Shown: positions 7,260 to 16,236 of the stretch, piece by piece
Layout: every line of letters starts with the position of its first letter
How positions within the stretch are numbered: position 1 is the stretch's first letter
DNA from: Sphaerimonospora sp050942215
GTDB lineage: Bacteria > Actinomycetota > Actinomycetes > Streptosporangiales > Streptosporangiaceae
Direction: 5' to 3'
Assembly (NCBI RefSeq): GCF_050942215.1
Contig: NZ_CP192056.1
Span: forward strand, 1,054,001-1,118,000
DNA: 64,000 nt
Position numbers and translations under genes: made by a program
The notes under the pieces: model-generated
Database searches by the model: none
Seen by the model: only the letters and a program-made list of their open reading frames with translations
Told to the model about the DNA's origin: nothing

Positions 7260-8978
7260 TCAGGCGGCACGCCGCACCTCCACGTCCCCGACCCCGGCCT
7301 TCACATGGAGTTCGATCGTGGGCGCGTCGGACTCGCCGGTCGCCTCGGGCTCCAGGACCTGGTCGAACCGGACGTCGGTACCGTCCTCCACCTTGTGATC
7401 GATCTTCACCTCGCCCACCCGGGTGTATCCGTGCACCTCCACCCGCGCGGTCGGGGGCACGATCACCGTGAGCTGCCCGATCGACACCGACGCGTTGAAC
7501 CTGATCCGGGCGCCGGACTGGAGAGCGAGGTCGCTCAGGTCGAGCCGGCCCTCGCCGATCCCGATCGTGTAGTCCGTCGTCGCCTGCGTGACCTCGACGG
7601 GATGCCAGGCGAAGCTGCCGACCTTCTTGGGGATCCCGTTCATCGTCGATCCCGCGATGAGGACGAGAGACACGATCGTGCCGGCGATGACGAGCGTCGC
7701 GCCCCGGCCGAACCATGTCGCGATGAGCAGGCCCGCGCCGATCGTGACGAGGACCGCCCCGCCGATCACCGGCAGACTGACCGAACCGGTGCCCGACTGC
7801 TGCACCGTAACCATGATCCCTCCAATGATCAGGGCGAGGCAGATGGTGAGTCCGCCGATGAAAGACTTGGGCCGCTTGACCTTCACCCGGGCCGGGGGCG
7901 GCGTGACCGGCCGGTACGGCCCGGGCGCCACCGGCGGGTGGGGCCGTCGCGGGGCGTAGGGGCCGTGCGGGGCGTACGGCTCGCCGCCGGCGTAGCCGTA
8001 CGTGCCGGCGCGTGCCTCCCGCGCCAGATCCGACAGCCGCCGATAGCCGGAGGGCGCCGTGTTCTGGGGGCCGGCACCGGGGAACTCCGGTCCGATGTGA
8101 CCGGATGCGGGGTGATCAGGGGCGGGACGATCCGGTGCGGGGCCGCCGGGGATCGGCGGAGTCCGGGTGGCCGACGCGCCGGCGGAGGCCGAAGGCGCGT
8201 CGGCGGATGCCGCTTCCCACCGCGGCGAGACGCCCGCGTCGTCGGTCCCGGTTCCGTCAGGCCCGATTCCGTCGGGCCCGGTTCCGGCGGAAACCCCTTC
8301 GGAAACGTGCGGGTTCTCCGGGACGTGGATGCCGGGAGCCTGGAAGCGGGCCGTTCCATCCGGCTGGTGCCGGGGCACCGCGTCGTACGGCTGCTCGGGA
8401 GGCACCGTGTCGTACGGCTGCTCCGGGAACGGCGGGGGGAACGTCGCGGTCGCGGGCATCGCGGTGGCCCGGCCCCCGGAGGGCCTCATGCCGCGCCGCC
8501 CGGTCGCCCGTTCCGGCATCGACTTGACCAGTGTTCGCAGGTCGACACCGCGTGCGTGTGCGGCGAGCAGCACGATGGCCAGCAGCGTGCCGATCACGAT
8601 GGTGCCCCTGTTGACCCCACCGGACCCGACGTTGATGATCAGGCCGAGCGCGAAGACCGCCGCCATCAGCGCGAGCACGGTCTCGGCGTCGAACAGCCGA
8701 TTGGTCCACTGCTCCAGATGGCCGGGCTGCCCGCCGGGCCGTCGCATCAGCAGGAACGCGGCGACGTACAGCAGGATGCCGGTGCCGGAGGCGAGGACCA
8801 GCACGGCGAACCCGACTCGGAACAGCACCGGGTCCATCCCGGTGAACCTGCCGAGGCCGGCGCACACCCCGGTGAGCATGCGGCCCGAGCCGTCGCGGCT
8901 CAGCACTTGCTCCGGCTCCGGTCCGGCGGCGGGATCCGGCCGGGGATCGGGGGCAGCGGTGGTCGGCGCTTCGGTCAT
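7260..8978 (-). CDS. PspC-domain membrane protein with LiaF-like C-terminus
   Basis: A 572-residue membrane protein. An N-terminal PspC domain (SRDGSGRMLTGVCAGLGRFT, residues about 27-90) is followed by two helices, a long Pro/Gly/Ala-rich low-complexity cytoplasmic linker (about 170-360), two or three helices (about 375-450) and a C-terminal beta-rich adhesin/LiaF-like domain (IGEGRLDLSDLAL, VEVHGYTRVGEVKID). Such proteins sense envelope stress together with a PspC histidine kinase. That kinase is present at 12517-13734 on the opposite strand, but a 3.2-kb cassette now separates the two. Start ATG at 8978 (MTEAPTTAAP). Confidence 0.85.
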   Translation of the reverse strand: MTEAPTTAAPDPRPDPAAGPEPEQVLSRDGSGRMLTGVCAGLGRFTGMDPVLFRVGFAVLVLASGTGILLYVAAFLLMRRPGGQPGHLEQWTNRLFDAETVLALMAAVFALGLIINVGSGGVNRGTIVIGTLLAIVLLAAHARGVDLRTLVKSMPERATGRRGMRPSGGRATAMPATATFPPPFPEQPYDTVPPEQPYDAVPRHQPDGTARFQAPGIHVPENPHVSEGVSAGTGPDGIGPDGTGTDDAGVSPRWEAASADAPSASAGASATRTPPIPGGPAPDRPAPDHPASGHIGPEFPGAGPQNTAPSGYRRLSDLAREARAGTYGYAGGEPYAPHGPYAPRRPHPPVAPGPYRPVTPPPARVKVKRPKSFIGGLTICLALIIGGIMVTVQQSGTGSVSLPVIGGAVLVTIGAGLLIATWFGRGATLVIAGTIVSLVLIAGSTMNGIPKKVGSFAWHPVEVTQATTDYTIGIGEGRLDLSDLALQSGARIRFNASVSIGQLTVIVPPTARVEVHGYTRVGEVKIDHKVEDGTDVRFDQVLEPEATGESDAPTIELHVKAGVGDVEVRRAA

Positions 8979-9068
8979 GCTCCCATCCTGGCCGCGTCCA
9001 CCACCTGCCTGCCATCGGGGTAACCCCTGACTCGTCCCCGACCCACAGGAAGCTGGATCAGGGGAGGT

Positions 9069-9992
9069 TCAAAGGCCGAGCTTCAGGCCGATGTACGCAA
9101 CTCTGGCAGTGCGGTCCTCTGCCACTAGCCGAAAGTGGAGTCGACCCGCGCCCGGGGTGAATCTGGCGTGCCATTCGAAGACGCGGGAGACGCCATCGAG
9201 GTCTACGAACTGGCACAGCCGCTCGCGACCTTCGAACTCCTGGCTCACCTTCGTTCGCCACGAGGGCAAGGCGGCGTTTCCTTCGTTCCACTCCGCCACT
9301 GCGTCCTGCACTCTAAGCAGTAGCCCGGAAACAGAACGCACCCAATCTTGCCGCAGGCTCCGCAGATCGTCCTCCACTCGTGGCAGGAATGTCAGGTGCG
9401 GAAAGTGGAGCGACCTGTTTTCCCAGATGGCGACACCAGAGCCGAGGCCGTCCCGCCCTGTCTCTTGAACCCAGTTCTTGTGCAGCTCGATATGGCTTCG
9501 GGTGGCGGCATGGCGCACCTCGACTGTGTCCTCGTGTAGCGACACGCTCCCGTACTCGTCCTCCGCAAGCATCGTTCGGTCGGCTGTTACCCAGGGGCTG
9601 TCCCACTTCGTTTCGCTTGGCAGGCTGATTGCGAGACCTCCCAGCAGATGCGCCGTACCGATGCCTTCTGCGCGGTTGTCATCGTGTCGGTACTCGACAT
9701 CGGAGTCCGCGTCGTCGGGGATGAGTGAACGGTAGGGGGCGCGGTTTTGGACGGCGCGGATAAGTCTCCAGCGGTCGCGGTTGGCGCCATCGGCGGCGAT
9801 CCACTGCTGGATAGAGTAGCCAGGGGCGAGCTCCAACGACTTGAGTGGTACCGCCGTGACGAGAGCCGCGTCCCTCCGCCACCTGTGGATCGTCCGCACC
9901 AGGTCCACGAACTCAGCCATGGTCTTGTCGATCTGCTGTGGCGAAGCGGTAAGCGTAACCGACAGCTCGTTGAAGAACAACATGACAGGCAC
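9069..9992 (-). CDS. Uncharacterised third protein of the DUF262/DUF3696 cassette
   Basis: A 307-residue protein with no domain that I recognise. It starts VPVMLFFNELSVTL from GTG at 9992, with GGAAGGAA about 6 nt upstream, and begins 21 bp after the ATPase stop, so it is co-transcribed and last in the cassette. It is mixed alpha/beta with no membrane segment or signal peptide. The acidic stretch IPDDADSDVEYRHDD around residues 91-105 and a C-terminal beta-rich section ending VAYIGLKLG are the most distinctive parts. Base composition is lower in G+C than that of its chromosomal neighbours. By position it could be the effector or the recognition subunit of the cassette. Confidence 0.75.
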   Translation of the reverse strand: MPVMLFFNELSVTLTASPQQIDKTMAEFVDLVRTIHRWRRDAALVTAVPLKSLELAPGYSIQQWIAADGANRDRWRLIRAVQNRAPYRSLIPDDADSDVEYRHDDNRAEGIGTAHLLGGLAISLPSETKWDSPWVTADRTMLAEDEYGSVSLHEDTVEVRHAATRSHIELHKNWVQETGRDGLGSGVAIWENRSLHFPHLTFLPRVEDDLRSLRQDWVRSVSGLLLRVQDAVAEWNEGNAALPSWRTKVSQEFEGRERLCQFVDLDGVSRVFEWHARFTPGAGRLHFRLVAEDRTARVAYIGLKLGL

Positions 9993-10013
9993 AGGGGGTT
10001 CCTTCCGGCCGGT

Positions 10014-11129
10014 TCAGTCGAGCAGTCGATCCAGGGAACGCTCCCACTCGTCGAAGAAACCCTCAGGCCAGTTGGAGAGCATCCCATCGGATCCAAGAGT
10101 GGGCGTGAGGATCTCTATCCCGTCGGTGCTTCTTCGGAAATAGTGGAGCACGACGTCTTCAGCGGAGAGCCTTCGCTCCTTCACTGACAGTCGGACACCA
10201 TTGAGCACATGATCGCTGTGCGTTTCGACAACTAGTTGAGCTCCGGCTGCGGCGGCTGCGCACGTCAACATCGCCATCGCGGTCTGCCCGCGTGGATGCA
10301 GGTGTGCTTCGGGATTCTCCAGAAGCAGGAGGCTTCCCGGTTGCGCGGTGAGGCAGGCCACCACCACGGGAAGTACATACGTTAGCCCGAACCCCACATT
10401 CGTGGGCCGATAACGGTTGCTGGCTGACAAGCCGGCGGTGCCGAACCGAAAACTGAGGCGCACGGAATCGGTGCCCTCGATCGCGTCCGTTTGCAGGTTC
10501 ACGCCTGGGCAGATCTCCTGCATCCACGCCTCGGTTTGGTCGAGCAGTCCGCGTGAACGAGACTGTGGATGGTGAAGACGCTTATCGGTGACCGGCTCGT
10601 CCTGAAAGTGCCGAAGGTAGTTCACGGTGTGTTCACCGCGGGAACCGAGGAAGCCCTGTCTTATGGCCACCTCATGAGAGCGTGGGTAGCTGACTGCAGG
10701 GGAAATACGGTCTGCGCGCAGGTACTGGAAACCCGTCCCGAACAACGATGTTGATCGAACCTCAACAGGACTATGAGATCGGTCCCTTATCTGTAGGAGA
10801 TCGGCTTCCCGTTCGTAACCGACGGCCCAAGAACGCGACTCGTCACCGCACTGGAGAGTAAGTTCAATCCGTGGTTCGGCGTCGTCGACGGAGACATAGT
10901 TTTCGTGCAGGATGTCCTGCCCCACACCTAGTTCGACGAGGTCGCCGTTGAGTAGGAAGCCGCCTCCCTCCTCATCAAGGGTGCCATGAGACTGGCGCAG
11001 CAACGCCAGGGCCTGCAGCACTGTGGTCTTTCCGCTGGAGTTGAGTCCGGACAATAGAGTGTAGCGGCCGAATGTGATGTCGGCTGTGGCGAAGGCTTTG
11101 AAGTTGGTGATGCTGAGACGGTCAAGCAT
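10014..11129 (-). CDS. AAA/ABC-type ATPase with DUF3696
   Basis: A 371-residue soluble ATPase of the AAA_15/21, OLD/RecF-like class. It opens MLDRLSITNFKAFATADI; Walker A is GLNSSGKTT at residues 28-36, Walker B is LLLLENPEAHLHP near 270 and the following switch is VETHSDHVLNGVR. The ending GMLSNWPEGFFDEWERSLD is typical of DUF3696. Its ATG at 11129 overlaps the DUF262 stop by 8 nt, so the two are translationally coupled. ATPases of this type recur in anti-phage systems such as PARIS and Gabija relatives, where they sense or switch on an effector. The defence role is inferred from this architecture and the foreign composition. Confidence 0.88.
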   Translation of the reverse strand: MLDRLSITNFKAFATADITFGRYTLLSGLNSSGKTTVLQALALLRQSHGTLDEEGGGFLLNGDLVELGVGQDILHENYVSVDDAEPRIELTLQCGDESRSWAVGYEREADLLQIRDRSHSPVEVRSTSLFGTGFQYLRADRISPAVSYPRSHEVAIRQGFLGSRGEHTVNYLRHFQDEPVTDKRLHHPQSRSRGLLDQTEAWMQEICPGVNLQTDAIEGTDSVRLSFRFGTAGLSASNRYRPTNVGFGLTYVLPVVVACLTAQPGSLLLLENPEAHLHPRGQTAMAMLTCAAAAAGAQLVVETHSDHVLNGVRLSVKERRLSAEDVVLHYFRRSTDGIEILTPTLGSDGMLSNWPEGFFDEWERSLDRLLD

Positions 11130-12300
11130 TTGCCGCCTCCGTTAGCATCGCGTCCACCCAGGCGAAGCGGAGACGCACTTTCCTGATGTCACCGGTACCC
11201 AATGAGATCGCTCGCTCAAAATCGGGGATGAGTATCAGTCGGGAAAGTCGCTCCAACACTCGATCACCGCATTTGCGTAGTATCGCGAGCTCTGTTTCAG
11301 AGCGCTGTGCCAAGTTGACAGCGACGGCTTCGAACAAGGCCTTGTTGATTGGAGAACGCCGACTCCGGTCCGGATAGTACTTGCGGAAGGCATATTCTCC
11401 GAAGATGTCCCGTGCGGCGTCCATGGCCCGGGCGAACTCCTGCTGCAGCTGTGCTACTCGCTCGGGTGCGAGCCTGTTCACCTCGTGCATCGCGTCACGG
11501 AGGAAGTCATCGAAGTCATGGCGTGCGTAGTCCGTGGGTTTGGAGAGCCGGAAGGCGATGAATCGCAGCGCCATCTCCCGGTCGTCCATGCGCTCGGGCG
11601 ATACTGATCCCAGCGTGGCGCGCTGGTACGCCTCGGAGTTTGCGAGTTCCTGTAGCAGGGCACGTGCCGGTCCCGGGATCAGCGCATGACGCAACTCTTG
11701 GCGGGTCAGCGGCCGGCCTCCAGTATTGATCCGGGCAAAAATGTTAAACATCACCGGTTCGGGCGTGCCTTTTCGGATGAGGTGCACCACCACCTCGGTC
11801 TCAAGTAGCCGAGTCTGGAACCGGCCAGGCAATTCCGTAAACCGTCTGCCCTCGTAGTCGTCCCCAAGGTACTCCAAATTTTTGAGAACCAGCGGTGCCG
11901 CACCCACGCTTTCGGGATCGATGAAGCACGCGATCGTGGTGAGCCGCTGAACTCCGTCGACGATGATCCATCGCTCATCCCCTGCCTCTGCTGCGTAAAA
12001 CGTCGGCAGCGGGATGCGTAGTAGCATCGACTCGATCAGTCGGCTCTGGGCCTGCTGTGTCCAGATGCCTGCGAACCGCTGGAAATCTGGTTGTAGATCG
12101 AGGACACGGCGCCGGATCCGAGAGAGCAGTAAGTCCACGGTTGGATTCCGTGTGGTGACGTCGATCTTCTCCGGATCGAAGGGTGCCTTGATGACCTCCT
12201 CATCGGAGGCTTCCCGTTCAACTCCAATGCTGAGGCCGGTCGAGTCCAGTTCAACCGCGATTTCCCGGTCGTGCTGGCGGCCTGATGGCTCATCGGGCAT
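11122..12300 (-). CDS. DUF262 (ParB/Srx-like) protein
   Basis: A 392-residue protein with an N-terminal DUF262 domain. The hallmark motifs are LDLQPDFQR near residue 62, DGVQRLTTIACF near 107 (a variant of the family DGQQR motif, with Val for the first Gln) and FARINTGGRPLTRQELRHAL near 180. The C-terminal half is helical and lacks the DUF1524 HNH nuclease found in GmrSD-type enzymes. DUF262 is a ParB-like fold that can hydrolyse nucleotides or nick DNA. The start ATG at 12300 has GGAGG 12 nt upstream. It is the first gene of the cassette and overlaps the DUF3696 gene. Confidence 0.88.
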   Translation of the reverse strand: MPDEPSGRQHDREIAVELDSTGLSIGVEREASDEEVIKAPFDPEKIDVTTRNPTVDLLLSRIRRRVLDLQPDFQRFAGIWTQQAQSRLIESMLLRIPLPTFYAAEAGDERWIIVDGVQRLTTIACFIDPESVGAAPLVLKNLEYLGDDYEGRRFTELPGRFQTRLLETEVVVHLIRKGTPEPVMFNIFARINTGGRPLTRQELRHALIPGPARALLQELANSEAYQRATLGSVSPERMDDREMALRFIAFRLSKPTDYARHDFDDFLRDAMHEVNRLAPERVAQLQQEFARAMDAARDIFGEYAFRKYYPDRSRRSPINKALFEAVAVNLAQRSETELAILRKCGDRVLERLSRLILIPDFERAISLGTGDIRKVRLRFAWVDAMLTEAANA

Positions 12301-12408
12301 CGTCTCGCCGTTCCTCCAGCATCGCTGTACCTCGCTCGACGTCGGTCTTCGCAGCGCACTGCCTGTTGATGCAACAGTATCCCGACCATCGACCGCCCAA
12401 ATGGGATC

Positions 12409-12431
12409 CTTCAAACACGTTGGTTGAAGGC
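12409..12431. promoter_or_regulatory. Inverted repeat upstream of the DUF262 cassette
   Basis: CCTTCAA (12409-12415) and TTGAAGG (12425-12431) form a 7-bp dyad with a 9-nt centre. It lies about 110 bp upstream of the DUF262 start and 86 bp upstream of the kinase start, near where composition changes. It may be an operator or a weak hairpin. Confidence 0.35.
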
Positions 12432-12516
12432 GATGCCTGACGGACACCCCTGAGGTCGGGGTGAGGGGTCGGGGGCGGACCAGGGCGCCCCCTGATGCGA
12501 GGTGGGGCCCTGACGT

Positions 12517-13734
12517 GTGACGATGCTTGCCGAGATGTCTGAGATGCCTAACACGATGCCCAGCGCCCCGGAGGCGCACCACCCCAGGCTGGTCCGGCCG
12601 ATGACCGGCCGGGTGATCGCCGGGGTGGCCCAGGGCGCCGCGGCCCAGCTCCGGCTCGACCCGGTGGTCATGCGGCTGGCTTTCGTGCTGCTCACCGTCG
12701 TCGACGGGCTCGGCTTCGTGGCCTACGCGGCGTTGTGGATGTTCACGCCGAAGGAGCAGCTCAGGGGACGCATGCCCGGCCGGGACTGGGGGCAGCTCGC
12801 GGCGTACGCCGTGCTGTGGCTGGTGCTGGCGGCCTTCGGCTGGCTGACCGGCGCGCCCAGCGGAGGGTACGGCACCTGGCCGCTGGCCATCGGCGGCGTC
12901 GGCGCATTGATCTTGTGGCAGCAGGCCGATCCGGACCGGCGGCAGCGGTGGATGAGCGGCGCCGTCAAGCAGGTCAACGCGACCTGGGTCCGTACGGGCA
13001 TCGGGGCGCTGCTGGTCGTCGGGGGGGCGATCGGCTTCCTCGCCGCGAGCGGCGAGCTGGCCAAGGCCAGCACCGGCCTCGTCTTCACCGCCGTCGTCGT
13101 CGGCGGCATTCTGATGATCGCCGCACCGTGGCTCGCCTCCCTCATCCAGGAGCTCCAGCGGGAGCGCACCGAGCGCATCAGACAGGAGGAACGGGCCGAG
13201 ATGGCCGCCCACGTGCACGACTCGGTCCTCCACACGCTGACGCTGATCCAGCGGAACGCGCACGATTCGCGCGAGGTGACACGCCTCGCCCGGTCGCAGG
13301 AGCGTGAGCTGCGCAACTGGCTCTACCAGCCCAAGCAGGACGCCGACGCCACGCTCGCCGCTGCCGTACGGAGAGTCGCGGCGGAGGAGGAGGACGCCCA
13401 CGGCGTGCATATCGAGGTGGTCTGCGTGGGCGACTGCGAGCTGACCGAGGGCCTGGCGGCCTTGCTCCACGCGGCGCGGCAGGCGATGGTGAATGCGGCG
13501 AAATACAGTGAAGTTTCGGTCATTTCCGTCTATGCCGAGGTGGAGCCCGGGGAGGTGACGGTGTTCATCAGGGACCGCGGCAAGGGCTTCGTGCTCGACG
13601 ACGTGCCGGAGGACCGGATGGGCATCCGGCAGTCGATCATCGGCAGGATGGAGCGGAACGGCGGCAGCGCCCGGATCAGGACCGAGCCCGGTGACGGGAC
13701 CGAGGTCATGCTGACCATGAAGAGGAACCCGTGA
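12517..13734 (+). CDS. PspC-domain sensor histidine kinase
   Basis: A 405-residue membrane kinase. An N-terminal PspC domain (RPMTGRVIAGVAQGAAAQL, residues about 28-85) is followed by four to five helices to about residue 215, then the HisKA_3-like phosphoacceptor region AAHVHDSVLHTLTLIQRN near 230 and an HATPase domain with RQAMVNAAKYSEVS (N-box) and DRGKGFVLDDVPEDRMGI (G-box). It belongs to the NarX/DesK-type family paired with LuxR-type regulators, and the regulator gene follows 43 bp downstream. The start GTG at 12517 is uncertain; ATG at 12523 or 12535 is possible. It probably signals envelope stress together with the PspC protein at 7260-8978. Confidence 0.88.
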   Translation: MTMLAEMSEMPNTMPSAPEAHHPRLVRPMTGRVIAGVAQGAAAQLRLDPVVMRLAFVLLTVVDGLGFVAYAALWMFTPKEQLRGRMPGRDWGQLAAYAVLWLVLAAFGWLTGAPSGGYGTWPLAIGGVGALILWQQADPDRRQRWMSGAVKQVNATWVRTGIGALLVVGGAIGFLAASGELAKASTGLVFTAVVVGGILMIAAPWLASLIQELQRERTERIRQEERAEMAAHVHDSVLHTLTLIQRNAHDSREVTRLARSQERELRNWLYQPKQDADATLAAAVRRVAAEEEDAHGVHIEVVCVGDCELTEGLAALLHAARQAMVNAAKYSEVSVISVYAEVEPGEVTVFIRDRGKGFVLDDVPEDRMGIRQSIIGRMERNGGSARIRTEPGDGTEVMLTMKRNP

Positions 13735-13777
13735 CCTCGGCGTCACGGTGACGAGTCACGGTGATGATGAGGGAGTA

Positions 13778-14416
13778 ATGAAGACCATTCGTGTGCTGAT
13801 CGTCGACGATCACCGGCTGTTCCGGTCCGGGGTGCGCGCCGAGTTGGGGCCGTCGATCCAGGTGGTCGGCGAGGCGGAGGACGTGGATTCGGCGGTGCCG
13901 GCGATCGCCGAGCTGGCGCCCGATGTGGTGCTGCTGGACGTGCACATGCCGGGCGGTGGCGGCCAGGAGGTGCTGCGGCGGGTGCTCGGCTCGGGCTCCC
14001 AGGTCCGCTTCCTCGCGCTGTCGGTGTCGGACGCCGCCGAGGATGTGATCGGGGTCATCCGGGGTGGGGCCAGGGGTTATGTCACGAAGACCATCAGCGG
14101 AGCCGAGCTGACCGACGCGATCATCCGGGTCTCCGAGGGAGACGCGGTCTTCTCCCCGCGGCTGGCCGGCTTCGTGCTCGACGCGTTCGCCTCGACCGAG
14201 GCGCCGCCCATCGATCCTGAACTCGACTCGCTCACGCAGCGGGAACGCGAGGTGCTGCGGCTCATCGCGCGCGGCTACGCGTACAAGGAGATCGCCAAGG
14301 AGCTGTTCATCTCGGTGAAGACGGTCGAGACCCACGTGTCGAGCGTGCTGCGCAAGTTGCAGCTCTCCAACCGGCACGAGCTGTCACGCTGGGCCACGGC
14401 ACGGCGTCTCGTCTGA
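13778..14416 (+). CDS. NarL/LuxR-family response regulator
   Basis: A 212-residue regulator with an N-terminal receiver (VLIVDDHRLFRSG, phospho-Asp in VVLLDVHMPGG, Lys in YVTKTISG) and a C-terminal LuxR-type helix-turn-helix (LTQREREVLRLIARG, then KTVETHVSSVLRKLQ). The start ATG at 13778 follows GAGGGAG; an upstream in-frame start at 13748 lacks a site. It lies 43 bp downstream of the PspC kinase and is its evident partner. A strong hairpin follows the stop. Confidence 0.93.
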   Translation: MKTIRVLIVDDHRLFRSGVRAELGPSIQVVGEAEDVDSAVPAIAELAPDVVLLDVHMPGGGGQEVLRRVLGSGSQVRFLALSVSDAAEDVIGVIRGGARGYVTKTISGAELTDAIIRVSEGDAVFSPRLAGFVLDAFASTEAPPIDPELDSLTQREREVLRLIARGYAYKEIAKELFISVKTVETHVSSVLRKLQLSNRHELSRWATARRLV

Positions 14417-14440
14417 ACGGGTCTGTTTGCCGTTCGGGTT

Positions 14441-14465
14441 GCCCGACCCGGCTGCGGGGTCGGGC
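14441..14465 (+). terminator. Hairpin after the response regulator
   Basis: Perfect 9-bp arms GCCCGACCC and GGGTCGGGC enclose a 7-nt loop, 24 nt after the stop. There is no U-tract, as is common for actinomycete terminators. Confidence 0.6.
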
Positions 14466-14599
14466 GCCTGATACGGAAAGATTCGTCAGCGAGAGCGTCC
14501 GAACGAACCGATAAGCGGATGAAACGCCTTCGTCAAGATTCGAAAAGGGCGTCGATGCCTGCCGGGCGGCTACATGACATCGGTCATGGAGGAGTGCGG

Positions 14600-15409
14600 G
14601 TGAGGCGTACGGATCCGGTCGCGTGCTCCATCGGGCTGCTCGCGGCCGCGAACGTGCTGAACAACCGGATCGCCAGACGCTGGGCGCCGCTGACGTCGGC
14701 CGTCACGACCGCCGCCCTGATCGGCCTGGCCCGGGGCGAGGGCCTGAGCCTGCGGGAACTGGGCATCGGAGCTGAGGACCTCGGGTCACGGGGGCGTGGC
14801 GCACGCCTCGGCGGCGCGCTCGCGGCCGGGGTGGCCGCGGTCTATACGGCCGGGGTCGCACTGCCCCGGACCAGGCCGCTGTTCCTGGATGATCGGGCGC
14901 TCGCGCTCTCGCACGGACGTTTGGCCGAGGAGATCCTGCTCCAGGTGCCGGTGGGGACTGTGCTGCTGGAGGAGGTCGCCTTCCGCGGCGTCCTGCCCGC
15001 GCTGCTCACGTCGTGCGGGATTGCCGGTCGGCCGCTGTCGTCACCCGCGGCCGCCGCCGCATCGGCCGCGCTCTTCGGGCTGTGGCACGTGCTGCCCGCG
15101 ATCGACATGGCGTGCGCCAATCCGGCGCTGGGCCGCGTCGCCTCGGCGGAGCCCCCGGCCGCGCCGGGAACGGCGCCGCGGGGCGCCGTACGACTGGTCG
15201 CGGGAACCGTCGTCTCGACGGCGGTCGCCGGGTCGCTCTTCCACGAACTGTGCCGCCGCGGCGGGCTGATCGCGCCGTCGCTGCTCCACCTCGCCATGAA
15301 CTCGCTCGGATACGTCGCGGCCCGGTTGGCCAGGAGGATCGAGGAGAGGACGGACAAGCTCTCCGAAAGGAACGAGCGGCAGCGGGGCCTGCCGCCCGGC
15401 CTCGCCTGA
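14600..15409 (+). CDS. CPBP-family intramembrane glutamic protease
   Basis: A 269-residue polytopic membrane protein of the CPBP (CAAX protease/Abi) family. Catalytic motifs are EEVAFRG (EExxxR), ALFGLWH (FxxxH) and LHLAMNSLG (HxxxN), in the usual order across helices. The start GTG at 14600 is chosen because GGAGGAG lies 7 nt upstream and the protein then begins directly before the first helix (ACSIGLLAAANVLNN); an in-frame ATG at 14519 has no such site. It stands alone, on the same strand as the two-component genes but beyond their terminator. Substrate unknown. Confidence 0.85.
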   Translation: MRRTDPVACSIGLLAAANVLNNRIARRWAPLTSAVTTAALIGLARGEGLSLRELGIGAEDLGSRGRGARLGGALAAGVAAVYTAGVALPRTRPLFLDDRALALSHGRLAEEILLQVPVGTVLLEEVAFRGVLPALLTSCGIAGRPLSSPAAAAASAALFGLWHVLPAIDMACANPALGRVASAEPPAAPGTAPRGAVRLVAGTVVSTAVAGSLFHELCRRGGLIAPSLLHLAMNSLGYVAARLARRIEERTDKLSERNERQRGLPPGLA

Positions 15410-15507
15410 GGCGTTCCGGTAGGCGCCGTTGACGGTAAATCATGATATTTGCTGAGAAGCCATCGTAATAAGGGGTTTCGGATGGAACTCCGATACACAA
15501 TTCGGCC

Positions 15508-16236
15508 GTGTCTGTTCGCAGAATCTTCACTCGGTCCCTGGCATCGACCGCTGTCGTGACGGCTCTCCTTTACGGAAGCCACTCGCCGGACTCCTCCGGC
15601 ACAGACCACTCGATCGACTCCTCCATCACTCTCGTGTCCAGTGAGAGCGCCACCACCGTGACACGTTGGTGCTACGACCGAGGCGACACCTTCACCAGCG
15701 ATATTCGGCTGGCCCGTTGCCTGACCGAGCAGTTCTGGACCAGGCAGTTCAATGCGTGGGGCCTGCGCTACCAGCGGATCCGGAGCTTCAAGGCCTATGT
15801 CGGCACGCGCGGCCCGCGGTGCTATGGCGAGGCATCGAGCCCCGACAACGCGTTCTACTGTCCGGAGAGCCACATCATCGCCTACGACCAGAACTACATG
15901 CGCAGGATGTACAAGAAAATCGGTGACGGCGTCATGTACATGGTCATCCCACACGAGTTCGCGCATTCCGTACAGGCCCAGCTGGGGCTGCGCTACCAGT
16001 ACACGGTTCAGCAGGAACTTCAGGCCGACTGCATGGCGGGTGCGACCCTCGCGGCCGTGGTCAGGGCGGGGCAGGTTCAGCTGGAGCCGGGAGACTTGCA
16101 GGAGATCATCGCCAACTTCGAGGAGATCGGAGACCCGGACGACGCCTGGTGGGAGCCGGGTAAGCACGGTAGGCCCGACGTCCGGGCCAGCCACTATGCG
16201 AAGGGCTACCAGCGGGGTATGAACGCCTGCTTCTAG
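15508..16236 (+). CDS. Secreted neutral zinc metallopeptidase (YpfJ-like)
   Basis: A 242-residue exported protein with an N-terminal signal peptide (SVRRIFTRSLASTAVVTALLYGS). The zinc site is VIPHEFAHSVQAQLG (HExxH variant HEFAH), and the downstream ligand region is QQELQADCMAGATLA. Cysteines in WCYDRG, ARCL, RCYGE, YCPES and NACF suggest disulphides in the secreted form. It belongs to the family annotated as neutral zinc metallopeptidase. The start GTG at 15508 lacks a clear ribosome binding site, so it may be leaderless. Confidence 0.85.
   Translation: MSVRRIFTRSLASTAVVTALLYGSHSPDSSGTDHSIDSSITLVSSESATTVTRWCYDRGDTFTSDIRLARCLTEQFWTRQFNAWGLRYQRIRSFKAYVGTRGPRCYGEASSPDNAFYCPESHIIAYDQNYMRRMYKKIGDGVMYMVIPHEFAHSVQAQLGLRYQYTVQQELQADCMAGATLAAVVRAGQVQLEPGDLQEIIANFEEIGDPDDAWWEPGKHGRPDVRASHYAKGYQRGMNACF

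Noticed and set aside
11122..12300. GmrSD-type modification-dependent nuclease
   Set aside because: The protein has DUF262 motifs but no DUF1524 HNH region, and the partner is a DUF3696 ATPase rather than a GmrD-like subunit.
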